From Actinomycetaceae bacterium (lineage in GTDB: Bacteria > Actinomycetota > Actinomycetes > Actinomycetales > Actinomycetaceae): a stretch of 55,015 bases of DNA. Location of the stretch: contig JAUNVP010000017.1 of assembly GCA_030537615.1 (NCBI GenBank), positions 1 through 55,015 on the forward strand, given 5' to 3'. Positions 1 to 9,580 of the stretch are shown here, one piece after another; within the stretch, counting starts at the first letter, position 1, and every line of letters starts with the position of its first letter. Under the pieces are notes generated by a model, which saw nothing but the letters and a program-made list of their open reading frames with translations, searched no databases and was not told where the DNA came from. The translations under genes and the position numbers were made by a program.

Positions 1-197
1 GCGCCAGTCGGCGCTATGGCCGCTCGTAGCGGCTTTTGGTGGAGCCCGGGGCTTTCTCAACCCGATGTCACTTTCTAGTGTAATGCACGTTACAGCCCAG
101 CGCGAGCTGTTCAAGTATCTGCGAGTCAAAATCGTGGGACTGCTCTCGATATGGCATCGAGTGGTTCACAAAAGGGAAAATATGGGACGATCAGAGA
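1..197. other. Left-edge non-coding stretch with two small hairpins
   Basis: No gene is supported here. Two compact dyads lie at the left edge: GCGCC-AGTC-GGCGC at 1-14 and GCCGCT-CGT-AGCGGC at 19-33, the second followed by TTTT. They may be the terminator of a gene that lies off the window. The rest, 38-197, shows no convincing promoter boxes; the first gene starts with GTG at 198. Confidence 0.4.
19..37 (+). terminator. Possible intrinsic terminator of an off-window gene
   Basis: A 6-bp perfect stem with a 3-nt loop is followed by four T residues. The stem is short, so termination strength is uncertain. The GCGCC/GGCGC dyad just upstream could extend the structure. Confidence 0.35.
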
Positions 198-1181
198 GTG
201 AGTGATCAACCAGGTTCTTCGGAGTTTCCGCGTGGGACGCGGATCCGTCAGCACTCTGCTAATCTCGGAACAATGCGTCGGCGATCGAGGCGCATGCGAG
301 GGCGTACAGAGTCCAAATCCCGGGCTCAACTCACCTCCATTCCCGATAATGCTGGTGGTATCCGTAGCATTATCGAAGTTCCGTTGCGGTACCTCTCCGC
401 GTCGATTGTTGTTGTTCTTTCCCTCGTCATGGCGACAGCGTATTCGATCACCCAACTGCGTGATGTCGTCACCATTACGGTGATTTTCGCAATCCTCATC
501 CTCGCCAATGGTTGGTCGGGGCTCGTGCACGCACCGAACCGCTATCCGGCTGCGATTACGGCAACACTGATCGGCGTATCAACGGTGTTTGCTGTACGCG
601 TCACCGACGACATGGCGTGGGGAACAGTGGCATTGGGAGCCGCAGTGTTGGTCGCTGCGATCGTCGAAATGGGAAGACCTCAACCCAGAGAAGAGCTTGT
701 TGAATCAATCTCAGCGTCGGTAACGGCAGGACTGACTGCCATACTCGGATCAGCGTGGGTGAGTCTAACGACCTCGCCACTATGGTCGGTGATTCTTATC
801 GGTGCAGCTGTCGTCACCTCACTCACCGTCGTTGGGAATCAATTTGGCTCCTCCGTGAGGGCGAATGCTGTGGGAAGTCTTGGTGTTGGAACGGCGGCAG
901 GATTGTTCATGGGCGGTGTTGCCGCTCTCCTCGGGCAAGACACACATATCATTGCGCTCGCTTTCCCATCCCTCCCTGGCTCGCTCAGTCCGACTGTTTC
1001 TATCGTTGTGACCTCCGGTGTACTTGGGCTAGCCATTGGAGCGGTTATCGCAATCGTCGATGGTCTAGTCGGCGAACATAATCGTCGATGCACTGAGGCT
1101 GGCGCCTTCGCTCGTGGTGCAACAAAGTTCCTCATGGCGGTAGTCCCCATTTATATTCTCGTCCACATTGGGGCCCTTTAA
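198..1181 (+). CDS. Polytopic membrane protein of unknown function
   Basis: Predicted protein of 327 residues starting at a GTG. The first 60 residues are basic and polar, with arginine-rich clusters. From about residue 68 there follow roughly eight to nine hydrophobic segments rich in Ala, Val, Ile and Gly, separated by short loops, and a hydrophobic segment ends the chain. No catalytic or transport motif was recognised. It lies 78 bp upstream of the nitrobindin-like gene on the same strand, so the two may be co-transcribed. The ribosome site before GTG 198 is weak, and an ATG 75 bases further in would remove part of the basic leader. Function unknown; the membrane location is inferred from hydropathy by eye. 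Confidence 0.65.
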   Translation: MSDQPGSSEFPRGTRIRQHSANLGTMRRRSRRMRGRTESKSRAQLTSIPDNAGGIRSIIEVPLRYLSASIVVVLSLVMATAYSITQLRDVVTITVIFAILILANGWSGLVHAPNRYPAAITATLIGVSTVFAVRVTDDMAWGTVALGAAVLVAAIVEMGRPQPREELVESISASVTAGLTAILGSAWVSLTTSPLWSVILIGAAVVTSLTVVGNQFGSSVRANAVGSLGVGTAAGLFMGGVAALLGQDTHIIALAFPSLPGSLSPTVSIVVTSGVLGLAIGAVIAIVDGLVGEHNRRCTEAGAFARGATKFLMAVVPIYILVHIGAL

Positions 1182-1259
1182 CGTGACGCGATGTCGCCGA
1201 CTGCGTCTAAACCCGCGTGCGCAAGCGACAACACGCGCCAAAAGTCCTAGCCTGGACAC

Positions 1260-1847
1260 ATGATTGTCATACCAGAAAATCTTCCCGAACGAGTTGCGTC
1301 CCTGACGTGGCTTCTTGGAACTTGGCAGGGGTGGGGGACGACGACTGCTGCCGAAGAGAACAGTCTCGTAACCTTTGAATTCAAAGGTTACGTCGTTGAT
1401 GATAACGTGCGTTCAACTCTCACCGTCTACTCGACCGACACGGCAGCGAATCTCGACTCCGATACTCCAGCGCTAGAAGGAGTCCAAATCCTTCGCCGAA
1501 GAAGGATCCTTTGGGAAGAAACCGCCTATTGGTCGGTACTTAATAGTGAGGATAAGCCGGAAGACAAGTTCCTCCAGGTAACGACTGCGCTGTCAACAGG
1601 TCGTGCGCACCTGTGGGTCGGAAAGGTAGCCGGTCCTCGAATACGGCTACTTATTGACACTATCGCCCGCGCGGCATCCGCCGAAGCTGTTACAGAAGGC
1701 GAACGCATGTTCGGTCTGGTCAACTCCGATATCTTCTGGACAGAAACACTGGTAACGGAAGAAAAGAACCTCACGACGAGTGGACGGATGAGCCGGGTGG
1801 AAGACCCGGATGAAATCGACATATTCGGAGATGAATCTCATGCGTAA
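1260..1847 (+). CDS. FABP/nitrobindin-like protein (heme-binding family member)
   Basis: The 195-residue product opens with a LGTWQGWGT-type segment near residues 18-28, the hallmark GTWxGxG of the nitrobindin/THAP4-like beta-barrel family (often annotated FABP family in actinobacteria). Family members bind ferric heme through a C-terminal His, normally in a HLxxxL-type motif. That motif is not visible here: the corresponding end reads FWTETLV and runs into an acidic tail, and the only His residues are near residue 121 and at the C-terminus. The fold call is moderately secure; heme binding is doubtful. The gene overlaps the start of the YgfZ gene downstream, a neighbour pairing seen in many actinobacteria. 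Confidence 0.7.
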   Translation: MIVIPENLPERVASLTWLLGTWQGWGTTTAAEENSLVTFEFKGYVVDDNVRSTLTVYSTDTAANLDSDTPALEGVQILRRRRILWEETAYWSVLNSEDKPEDKFLQVTTALSTGRAHLWVGKVAGPRIRLLIDTIARAASAEAVTEGERMFGLVNSDIFWTETLVTEEKNLTTSGRMSRVEDPDEIDIFGDESHA

Positions 1848-2997
1848 ACCCCTCCTGCTCGATCTATCCGGAGCTGTCGAGGATGATCTCGATACCGGGG
1901 TAGCGGCGCATTATGGTGATCTGTCGGGCGAGCAGTGGGCACTCGAAGATTCCCGAGCCATTAGCGACTGTGGCGATCTCGATATTGTGACTGTCTCCGG
2001 CCCCGACCGTCAGTCGTGGTTGACGACACTGTCCAGCCAGATCATCACCGGGATTCAGCCGGCAGATTCACGCGAACTTCTGCTTCTCGATGCCAACGGT
2101 CGAATCGATTTTGCCGCCGCCGTGGTGGATGACGGACAGCGGACCTTCCTTGTCGTTGAAGGAGGACGGGGCCCAGCCCTCGTGGAATTTCTCGAACGTA
2201 TGAAGTTTATGCTTCGCGTCGAAATAGACAACGTCTCTGACTCTCTTGGAGTGATTGGTGAAATCGTGTCGCGAACAGATGATCCAGATGGATCGATGCT
2301 GCGCGAATCACGCCGCCAGCAACCCGGTTGGGTTGCCACCTGGATCGACCCGTGGCCTGGCGTAGTCGAGGGCGGGGCTACCTATACTCCGACAAACACT
2401 GATCATCCGGCTTTGCTACGCACTCGCGCTTTCCACATTATCGAGCGTAATCGTGCCTACGATTTTGCTCACGATTGGATTAGTGAAAAAAACGGTGTGG
2501 CGGGACGTAATGCCTGGGAAGCCTTGCGCATCGAAGATCACAGGCCTCGACAGGCACGAGAAGTCGATGATCGGACGGTTCCTCACGAACTGGATTGGTT
2601 GCGGACCGCTGTCCACCTCAATAAAGGCTGCTACTGCGGGCAAGAAACAATCGCTCGCATCGTAAACCTCGGGAAGCCTCCGCGTCGCCTCGTCCTTCTC
2701 CAGCTCGACGGTTCTCAGTCCCTTCCCGTCAAGCCCGGAGATGATGTTGAAGCAGCCGGGCGACGAGTAGGCTCGGTAACGTCGGTCGCCAGACACGCTG
2801 ATCTAGGGCCGATTGCACTGGCAGTTGTACGCCGCGGACTGGCTCTCGATCTTGTTCTCGATGTGGTCACTGAGGACGGTGTGGTCGCTGCCGCTCAAGA
2901 AGTCATCGTGGATCCGGAAGGGAAGTCATCCGCGTCCCCGGATACGCGTCCTGGAGCCGAGTTGCGCGGAGGGCTAGGAGTCAGGAAACCGCAGTGA
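1840..2997 (+). CDS. ygfZ: Folate-binding protein YgfZ (Fe-S cluster repair/assembly)
   Basis: Homologue of the aminomethyltransferase-fold protein YgfZ, which supports repair or maturation of iron-sulfur enzymes in a folate-dependent way. The diagnostic motif KGCYCGQE is present near residues 261-268, with its conserved Cys, followed by a typical GKPPRRL segment. I chose ATG 1840 because GGAG at 1827-1830 is nine bases upstream; an ATG at 1831 directly abuts the GGAG. The start overlaps the previous stop codon, and the stop overlaps the GTG of dtd, so the genes look translationally coupled. The C-terminal 30 residues are polar and probably disordered. Confidence 0.9.
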   Translation: MRKPLLLDLSGAVEDDLDTGVAAHYGDLSGEQWALEDSRAISDCGDLDIVTVSGPDRQSWLTTLSSQIITGIQPADSRELLLLDANGRIDFAAAVVDDGQRTFLVVEGGRGPALVEFLERMKFMLRVEIDNVSDSLGVIGEIVSRTDDPDGSMLRESRRQQPGWVATWIDPWPGVVEGGATYTPTNTDHPALLRTRAFHIIERNRAYDFAHDWISEKNGVAGRNAWEALRIEDHRPRQAREVDDRTVPHELDWLRTAVHLNKGCYCGQETIARIVNLGKPPRRLVLLQLDGSQSLPVKPGDDVEAAGRRVGSVTSVARHADLGPIALAVVRRGLALDLVLDVVTEDGVVAAAQEVIVDPEGKSSASPDTRPGAELRGGLGVRKPQ

Positions 2998-3422
2998 AAG
3001 CACTGATTCAACGGGTAACCGAAGCGAGCGTCGTCGTTGATGGACGAACAGTCGGCGCGATCAGTGAGCCCGGCCTATGTGTCCTCATCGGCGTCACTCA
3101 TGACGATGGGCCGAAACAGGTCGAAACCATAGCACGTAAAATCGCCAGCCTTCGCATCATGCGCGATGAAAAGTCGGCCTCCGATCTGGGTGCTCCGGTA
3201 CTCGTGATCTCTCAGTTCACGCTCTATGGTGACGCGCGCAAAGGACGGCGACCGACCTGGAATCAAGCCGCGCCCGGCCCAGTGGCAGAACCGCTCGTGG
3301 AGGCCGTCATCGACGAACTGCGCTCCGCACATGGCTTGCGAGTGGAAACAGGTATTTTCGGAGCAGACATGGCTGTATCCCTCACCAATGACGGGCCGGT
3401 TACTCTCATGATTGAGGCATGA
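2994..3422 (+). CDS. dtd: D-aminoacyl-tRNA deacylase
   Basis: A 142-residue protein of the usual DTD length. DTD removes D-amino acids (and glycine from tRNA-Ala) from mischarged tRNAs in the cytoplasm. Both family signatures are visible: SQFTLYGD around residues 73-80, containing the SQ of the SQxT motif, and the C-terminal NDGPVT around residues 131-136, which supplies the cross-subunit Gly-cisPro element. The GTG start at 2994 overlaps the ygfZ stop, giving a four-base coupling. A 5-bp hairpin (CCGCG-AAA-CGCGG, 3426-3438) follows the stop but has no T-run. Confidence 0.95.
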   Translation: MKALIQRVTEASVVVDGRTVGAISEPGLCVLIGVTHDDGPKQVETIARKIASLRIMRDEKSASDLGAPVLVISQFTLYGDARKGRRPTWNQAAPGPVAEPLVEAVIDELRSAHGLRVETGIFGADMAVSLTNDGPVTLMIEA

Positions 3423-3453
3423 GCGCCGCGAAACGCGGTCGAGTGCGTCGATT

Positions 3454-3470
3454 TTCACGCTAGTGGTGAA
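3454..3470. promoter_or_regulatory. Inverted repeat upstream of clpC
   Basis: TTCAC-N7-GTGAA, a perfect 5-bp dyad with a 7-bp spacer, lies 63 bp before the clpC start. In actinobacteria clpC is commonly activated by ClgR, whose site is a CGC/GCG-centred dyad; this one matches that consensus only loosely. It is a candidate operator on symmetry and position alone. Confidence 0.3.
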
Positions 3471-3532
3471 CAGACGCGACAGCGGGCCGTCGAACTCATA
3501 GTCTTGACCTAGTACATATGGCAGGAGGACGA

Positions 3533-6007
3533 ATGTTCGAACGGTTTACCGACAGAGCTCGGCGCGTAGTGGTGCTGGCGCAGAATGAGGCAAAGAGCCT
3601 CAAGCACAATTACCTCGGCACCGAGCACCTACTCCTTGGCCTCATTCAAGAGGGCGAAGGTGTGGCCGCAAAAGCGCTCGAAATGATGGGAATTGAGCGC
3701 GACGCGGTGCGCGCCGCAGTCATAGAAATGATCGGTGAAGGGCAACAGTCCAACACCGGACACACCCCTTTTACTCCGCGTGCGAAAAAGGTGCTTGAAC
3801 TGTCGTTGCGCGAAGCCCTACAACTGGGGCACAACTACATCGGCACCGAGCATATCCTGCTCGGCCTCATTCGCGAGGGTGAAGGCCTCGCTGCCAAAGT
3901 TCTCATTGAACTGGGTGCCGATCTGGGACAGGTGCGTCAAACCGTCATCCAGCTTTTGCAGGGCTATCAGCGAACATCCGGTGGAGGCCGTGAATCTGTT
4001 GGGGCGGGAGCGCCAATGCGTGAACAGCAGCCCGCGAACTCAGCGATTCTCGAACAGTTCGGACGCTCGCTTACCAACGCTGCGCGCGAAGGAAATCTTG
4101 ACCCGGTGGTGGGACGCGTGCAGGAGATGGAGCGAGTCATGCAGATTCTCTCGCGCCGCACCAAGAACAACCCGGTGCTCATCGGTGAGCCCGGTGTCGG
4201 TAAAACCGCAGTCGTCGAAGGACTCGCTCAATCGATCATTCGTGGCGACGTTCCCGAAACGCTCAAAGATAAACAGATTTACAGCCTCGACATGGGCTCG
4301 CTTGTCGCGGGTTCTCGCTATCGCGGTGATTTCGAAGAGCGTTTGAAGAAAGTTCTGAAAGAAATCAAGTCTCGTGGCGATATCATCCTCTTTATCGACG
4401 AGATCCACACTCTTGTTGGAGCCGGTGCGGCCGAGGGCGCCATTGATGCTGCTCAGATTCTCAAGCCGATGCTGGCCCGCGGCGAACTCCAAACTATCGG
4501 AGCGACCACGCTCGAGGAGTACCGCAAGTACATTGAAAAAGATGCGGCACTAGAACGTCGCTTCCAGCCGGTTAAGGTGGAAGCTCCCTCGGTGGAACAG
4601 ACCGTCGCTATTCTCAAGGGACTGCGCGATCGCTACGAAGCGCATCACCGCATCATCATTACCGATGAAGCTATCGCGGCAGCCGCACAAATGGCTGACC
4701 GCTACATCTCCGACCGGTTCCTTCCCGATAAGGCGATTGACCTCATCGATGAAGCAGGAGCGCGCCTGCGCATCCATCGCATGACGGCACCGCCAGAACT
4801 GCGTGAACTCGACGAGAAGATCTCGAAGGTGCGCCAGGAAAAGGAATCCGCCATCGACAACCAGGACTTTGAACGCGCTGCCGCTTTACGCGATGAGGAA
4901 AAGACTCTCATCGAGCAGCGTGAAGCGAAAGAAGCCTCATGGAAGTCCGGCGATATGGATACCATCGGTGAAATTGGCGAGGACGAAATCGCTGAAGTTC
5001 TCGCCATGTCAACCGGTATTCCAGTCGTTAAGCTAACGGAAGCTGAATCGAAGAAACTTCTCACCATGGAGGATGAGCTTCACAAACGGATCGTTGGTCA
5101 AGATGACGCGGTTCGTGCCATCTCCCAGTCCATTCGTCGGACCCGCTCCGGCCTCAAAGACCCCAAGCGCCCGGGCGGCTCATTCATTTTTGCTGGCCCC
5201 ACCGGTGTCGGTAAGACGGAGCTGGCAAAAACTCTCGCTGAGTTCCTATTCGGTGACGAGGACGCCCTCATTCAACTCGACATGTCGGAGTTTTCCGAGA
5301 AGCACACGGCTTCGCGCCTGTTCGGTGCGCCTCCCGGCTATGTCGGATATGACGAGGGCGGGCAGCTCACCGAGAAGGTTCGCCGTCGCCCATTCTCGGT
5401 TGTTCTGTTCGACGAGGTGGAAAAGGCGCACGCCGATATCTTCAACTCGCTGTTGCAGATTCTCGAAGATGGTCGCTTGACTGATTCGCAGGGCCGCGTC
5501 GTTGATTTCAAGAACACCATTATCATCATGACGACAAACCTCGGTACCCGCGATATTAACAAGGGTGTGCTCACCGGCTTCCAGGCCGAGGGGGCCATGG
5601 CTAATGACTATGAGCGCATGAAGCAGAAGGTCAACGAGGAGCTGAAGAACCACTTCCGCCCCGAGTTCCTCAACCGCGTTGATGAGACGATCGTGTTCCC
5701 GCCGCTCCAGAAGGAACAGATCGCTCAGATCGTCGATCTCATGATCGCTAAGCTTGATGAGCGGATGCGTGAACAGGATATGTCGATTGAGCTCACGCCG
5801 GCGGCCCGTGAACTACTGGCCGAGAAGGGCTTCGACCCTGTGCTTGGCGCGCGCCCGTTGCGTCGGGCAATCCAACGCGAAATTGAGGATGCGTTGTCGG
5901 AGAAGATTCTCTTTGGCGACATCGAGATGGGACATCACGTTCTTGTCGATGTGGAAGGAGAGGGCGCCGAGGCAACGTTTACATTCTCGGCGCGTGATTC
6001 CGAGTAG
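3533..6007 (+). CDS. clpC: ClpC ATPase/unfoldase of the ClpCP protease
   Basis: An 824-residue HSP100 AAA+ protein that unfolds substrates for ClpP. Order: two N-terminal Clp-N repeats (residues 1-145, each with a NYxGTEHxLLGL signature), first AAA+ domain with Walker A GEPGVGKT near residue 218, a middle UVR-type coiled region near 420-455, and a second AAA+ domain with GPTGVGKT near 553 and a C-terminal D2-small domain. I start at ATG 3533 ([11 protein letters not shown], the normal ClpC beginning), which has AGGAGG four bases upstream; an ATG at 3518 lies before the ribosome site. No ctsR-mcs genes accompany it, as is usual in actinobacteria. Confidence 0.97.
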   Translation: MFERFTDRARRVVVLAQNEAKSLKHNYLGTEHLLLGLIQEGEGVAAKALEMMGIERDAVRAAVIEMIGEGQQSNTGHTPFTPRAKKVLELSLREALQLGHNYIGTEHILLGLIREGEGLAAKVLIELGADLGQVRQTVIQLLQGYQRTSGGGRESVGAGAPMREQQPANSAILEQFGRSLTNAAREGNLDPVVGRVQEMERVMQILSRRTKNNPVLIGEPGVGKTAVVEGLAQSIIRGDVPETLKDKQIYSLDMGSLVAGSRYRGDFEERLKKVLKEIKSRGDIILFIDEIHTLVGAGAAEGAIDAAQILKPMLARGELQTIGATTLEEYRKYIEKDAALERRFQPVKVEAPSVEQTVAILKGLRDRYEAHHRIIITDEAIAAAAQMADRYISDRFLPDKAIDLIDEAGARLRIHRMTAPPELRELDEKISKVRQEKESAIDNQDFERAAALRDEEKTLIEQREAKEASWKSGDMDTIGEIGEDEIAEVLAMSTGIPVVKLTEAESKKLLTMEDELHKRIVGQDDAVRAISQSIRRTRSGLKDPKRPGGSFIFAGPTGVGKTELAKTLAEFLFGDEDALIQLDMSEFSEKHTASRLFGAPPGYVGYDEGGQLTEKVRRRPFSVVLFDEVEKAHADIFNSLLQILEDGRLTDSQGRVVDFKNTIIIMTTNLGTRDINKGVLTGFQAEGAMANDYERMKQKVNEELKNHFRPEFLNRVDETIVFPPLQKEQIAQIVDLMIAKLDERMREQDMSIELTPAARELLAEKGFDPVLGARPLRRAIQREIEDALSEKILFGDIEMGHHVLVDVEGEGAEATFTFSARDSE

Positions 6008-6034
6008 CTGCTCGCTACGAACGAAGGACAGTCC

Positions 6035-7243
6035 GTGTTGACCGGCGCGTTGCGACACCGCGAGATGCGTGAGCACAATATCCGTTTTGTGCTTTCGCTC
6101 ATTCAACAGTATGGTCCGATTTCTCGGCCTGAACTGGCGCGCCGGTCGGGACTGACAAAAGCGAGCATTACCCGGATTATTCAGGATTTACGCAAAGTTG
6201 ATTTGGTTGATGAGTATTCTGGCCGATATGAAGAAACAGGAGGTCGCCCCGCCGTCCTCATTCGTATGAAGGCTGGAAAGCAGGCATCGGTAGGGATTGA
6301 CTTACGCATCGACCGTATGACGGTGCTCTTACGTGACCTTTCGGGGCAAGAACTCGCCCGCCATACCGAGCGATCGGAGCCCGATTCGGACCCGGAGATA
6401 GTGTTTCGTCGGCTAGGGAAAACTATCAAGAGGCTTTTAGAGACGCACCCGCGGGTATTAACTGGGATTGGTGTTGCGATTGGTGGACACCCATCCAGCG
6501 ATCACACGGGAATCGAAGAATCTCAATATTTGGGGTGGAAACACGTTGAAGTCCGCGGTTTATTGCGCGAACAACTCGATGCACCTGAATTGCCGTGTTA
6601 CGTCCACGACGTGGCCTCATGCGCAGCTGAAGCCAATGGGGCAGTAGGAACGGTCGGAGGTGTACACAGCCTCCTGCACGTTCAATACGGTATTGGCATT
6701 GGTGCTGCGGTACCGACCGTGTTGCACCGCATAACCAACGACACCATTAACCCCAATGTTGTTGGGCACCTGCCGTTTGGTGGGGAGGCTGAGACGTGTG
6801 AGGTTTGTGGTTGGCGCGGGTGTGTCGACTCAGTTCTTGGTTTCCCCTCAGTTATACGCAGGAGCGCCGACCTGGGAATTCGGTTATCGGCGTCCTCAGA
6901 CTTTATGCGTCGATACTGTGAGGATTTGGCGCGTTTATGGATCAGTGGCGATAGCAATGCTCGCGAAGTCGTGGCTCGACTGGAGAATGACGTGGCGCGA
7001 CTCGTGACCTTGATGTCGATGTTGCAGGCCTGTTCGACTGTTACCATCGGGGGCTGGCCGCTGTATATGGGGAAGGAATTCGTTTCTCGGGTGGAACGAA
7101 TCGTGCAAAGCAACCGGCAAACGTCTCGAGTTGAAGTGACAATCAGCGAGCTCGGCGATGATGCGCCCGTCATCGGAGCTGCGATGTTTGGTGCTATCGC
7201 GGGCATTACCCGCGCGTTCGATTGGGATAGCGCTAGGTCATAG
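6035..7243 (+). CDS. ROK-family transcriptional repressor
   Basis: A 402-residue regulator with an N-terminal winged helix (about residues 15-65, PELARRSGLTKASITRII) joined to a ROK sugar-kinase-like domain. The ROK zinc motif is visible as CEVCGWRGC near residues 250-258. These repressors usually bind a sugar or sugar phosphate and control an adjacent transport operon. That fits the ABC importer genes starting 102 bp downstream and the dyad at their promoter. GTG 6035 has GAAGGA upstream; TTG 6038 is an alternative. It begins 27 bp after clpC, and read-through from clpC is possible as no terminator is visible. Confidence 0.9.
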   Translation: MLTGALRHREMREHNIRFVLSLIQQYGPISRPELARRSGLTKASITRIIQDLRKVDLVDEYSGRYEETGGRPAVLIRMKAGKQASVGIDLRIDRMTVLLRDLSGQELARHTERSEPDSDPEIVFRRLGKTIKRLLETHPRVLTGIGVAIGGHPSSDHTGIEESQYLGWKHVEVRGLLREQLDAPELPCYVHDVASCAAEANGAVGTVGGVHSLLHVQYGIGIGAAVPTVLHRITNDTINPNVVGHLPFGGEAETCEVCGWRGCVDSVLGFPSVIRRSADLGIRLSASSDFMRRYCEDLARLWISGDSNAREVVARLENDVARLVTLMSMLQACSTVTIGGWPLYMGKEFVSRVERIVQSNRQTSRVEVTISELGDDAPVIGAAMFGAIAGITRAFDWDSARS

Positions 7244-7267
7244 CAGGTTACATCTTGGTAACTGTGA

Positions 7268-7310
7268 TTGACAGCTCATTTTCCACTTCGTTACAATCTG
7301 AAACGAAGTG
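7268..7310 (+). promoter_or_regulatory. Promoter with overlapping dyad operator for the sugar-ABC/sulfatase operon
   Basis: A near-consensus sigma-70-type promoter is visible: TTGACA at 7268-7273, an 18-bp spacer and TACAAT at 7292-7297. A perfect 9-bp inverted repeat, CACTTCGTT at 7284-7292 and AACGAAGTG at 7302-7310 with a 9-bp spacer, straddles the -10 box. An ACAATCTGAAA direct repeat occurs at 7293-7303 and 7326-7336. Bound protein here would block RNA polymerase. The adjacent ROK gene is the obvious candidate repressor (inference). Confidence 0.75.
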
Positions 7311-7345
7311 ATTTGACGGTGAGTCACAATCTGAAAGGAACTTCA

Positions 7346-8635
7346 ATGGCGAAGAACAAATGGAGCCGTATCGCGGCAACCCTCTCTATCGGAGCTCTTG
7401 CTCTCACGGGACTTTCCGCGTGTTCGAAGGGGGATAGCGGCGGATCGTCGAGCGGTGAAGCTGATAGTGAATCAATCACATTTATGGTGCTTGGGGCTAG
7501 CCAAGACGCGAACGCCTATTTGACAGATACGGCAATTCCAAAATTTAAGGAAGAAACCGGTGTCGATGTTGTGTTGCAAAGCTCTGACTGGGGATCTGCA
7601 TTCCAGAAGATCACAACCGCAGCTGCCTCAAAACAAATGGCTGACGTGGTTGTGCTGGGATCAATCTGGACTGCACCGCTGGCTGAAAAGAACGCTCTGC
7701 TTCCGCTCGATGAATATGTCGCAAACTGGTCCGGTAAGGATGCAGTTTTCCCAGCAATGATGGAGGACGGTAAGTGGGAAGATACGCAGTACTCGATCCC
7801 ATTCGGAGCTGATCTGCGAGCACCCATCTATCGGAAAGATCTGCTCGAGCAAGCGGGCGTTGATCCAGCGAAACTGCCGACCACCTGGGATGAACTACGT
7901 GCAGTTGCCCAGAAAGTGAAAGATGCCAATATTTGCGATTCACCAATCTGGTGGGGCATTGATAAATCCATCGGTCTGCAACAGGGATTTGCTCAGCTTA
8001 TGCTCCAAAATGGCGCGGATTACTGGACCTCTGACGGTAAGGCAAACTTTAACGACAAGCCTGGAAAGGAAGCGCTGGAGTTCCTTATTTCAACCTTCGA
8101 TGACGGACTATCCGACTATAACCTCGTCTATTCCGGTAACGGACCACGACCCGTTGTTGCCGGGCAGTCCGCAATTGGTCTCGGTGGAATGGCAGATTTC
8201 TCCAATGCTGACGAAAATGCTCCGGATGTCAAGGAGCAGCTCATCGTTGGGCCTCCGATTGCGGGTCCATCAGTTTCTGAGGGTTCCGTTGCCGCTTGGA
8301 TTAACAAACTGGCCATTTCGAAGGATTCGAAGAATCCAGACGCCGCCTTCACGTTCATCGAGTTCCTACTCAAACCTGAAAACCTCACTGATTTTGACCG
8401 AGTATACGGCCAGCTACCCGTCCGCGAAGACATGCAACAAGAAGAATGGCTTGGAGAAGCCGGCAAAGCTCTGATGGAAGTTGCCAAGAGTGCACAGTCA
8501 CAACCTCCACATCCGGGAATGATGCAGTTCGGTAAGGAAATCAACCAACTGCTTGAACCCGCCGTGCGGGGAACAGTGGGAGTTGACGATACCTTGAAAT
8601 CCATCGACGAGAAGCTGGATTCTTTCAAGGGATAG
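7346..8635 (+). CDS. Sugar ABC transporter substrate-binding lipoprotein
   Basis: Family 1 extracellular solute-binding protein of about 429 residues. The N-terminus is a lipoprotein signal: basic start, hydrophobic stretch and the lipobox LSAC with Cys 26, followed by a Ser/Gly linker. The mature part has the usual sugar-binding protein features, such as an ASKQMADVV segment and a C-terminal AFTFIEFLLKPEN region. I chose ATG 7346 because GAAAGGAAC lies just upstream and the reading frame before it contains the promoter. It is the first gene of an operon with two permeases and a sulfatase. The substrate cannot be read from the sequence; a sulfated or host-glycan-derived sugar is inferred from the sulfatase. 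Confidence 0.92.
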   Translation: MAKNKWSRIAATLSIGALALTGLSACSKGDSGGSSSGEADSESITFMVLGASQDANAYLTDTAIPKFKEETGVDVVLQSSDWGSAFQKITTAAASKQMADVVVLGSIWTAPLAEKNALLPLDEYVANWSGKDAVFPAMMEDGKWEDTQYSIPFGADLRAPIYRKDLLEQAGVDPAKLPTTWDELRAVAQKVKDANICDSPIWWGIDKSIGLQQGFAQLMLQNGADYWTSDGKANFNDKPGKEALEFLISTFDDGLSDYNLVYSGNGPRPVVAGQSAIGLGGMADFSNADENAPDVKEQLIVGPPIAGPSVSEGSVAAWINKLAISKDSKNPDAAFTFIEFLLKPENLTDFDRVYGQLPVREDMQQEEWLGEAGKALMEVAKSAQSQPPHPGMMQFGKEINQLLEPAVRGTVGVDDTLKSIDEKLDSFKG

Positions 8636-8638
8636 CAC

Positions 8639-9580
8639 ATGTCGTCTGGAACCGTAGCTCTCTCTGCGGCCAATCATCATCGTCGGCGCACCGGGCACCT
8701 CCTGGTTGCGCCGGCGCTGGTGGTTATCGGCCTCATGATAGTTATTCCGCTGATTGTCGCATTCGGACTCTCTTTTACGCGGTACGACTTAATTAACGCT
8801 CCCACCTGGGTGGGCTTGTCTAACTACACGGATCTGTTTACCGATCCCGTCTTTTTTAAAGTCGTTGGAAATACGTTCTTTTTCGCCTTTGGGCAGGTGC
8901 TGATCGGACTCGTAGTGGCATTCTTTGTCGCCATGCTGTTCAATCAAGCCCTTCACGGCAACGCTCTGATGCGCACGACCGTCTATCTTCCTCAGGCTAT
9001 GTCGTACGTGATCGTCGCACTACTGTGGAGCTTTCTCTACGATCCGTTCAATGGGCCTCTCAATGCCGTCATTCAAGCGTTGGGCGGCGAACGTATCAAC
9101 TTTTTGACCGATACATCCCTAGCGATGCCATCGATTATGGCAATGTCGTTGTGGCGCAACATGGGCTACTTCATGATTATCTTGCTGGCGGGCCTTAAAG
9201 CTATTCCGCCAGAACTCATTGAAGCTGCTCAGATCGATGGCGCGGGACCCGTTCGACGTCTCATTCACGTCACTATTCCTCAAATGAAGAATCCGTTGAT
9301 TTTCGTTGGTGTCACTTGGTTTATGGGCGGCCTACAAATGTTTACGCAGGCCTACGTTATGACTCAAGGCGGGCCAGACAACGCGACGCGAACAATGGTT
9401 TACGAAATGTACGAATCTGCCTTCAATAACCTCGACATTGGACGAGCCAGCGCGGTCGCCATGCTTTTGTTCTTTGTCGTCGTTCTCTTTGGTTTACCAG
9501 CGAAGATCGCACAGAGCATTAAAGAGCGGCAGATCTCGAGAAAAGGCACGAGGGCCAGCAAATCGGAGGTCACGCGATGA
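8639..9580 (+). CDS. Sugar ABC transporter permease (MalF/UgpA type)
   Basis: A 313-residue inner-membrane permease with about six transmembrane segments. The EAA loop that docks the ATPase is recognisable near residues 190-220 as ELIEAAQIDGAGPVRRLIHV. It starts 3 bp after the binding-protein stop and overlaps the next permease by four bases (ATGA). No ATPase gene is in this operon. CUT1-type importers of this kind often share a single MsiK-like ATPase encoded elsewhere, which is probably the case here. Confidence 0.93.
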   Translation: MSSGTVALSAANHHRRRTGHLLVAPALVVIGLMIVIPLIVAFGLSFTRYDLINAPTWVGLSNYTDLFTDPVFFKVVGNTFFFAFGQVLIGLVVAFFVAMLFNQALHGNALMRTTVYLPQAMSYVIVALLWSFLYDPFNGPLNAVIQALGGERINFLTDTSLAMPSIMAMSLWRNMGYFMIILLAGLKAIPPELIEAAQIDGAGPVRRLIHVTIPQMKNPLIFVGVTWFMGGLQMFTQAYVMTQGGPDNATRTMVYEMYESAFNNLDIGRASAVAMLLFFVVVLFGLPAKIAQSIKERQISRKGTRASKSEVTR

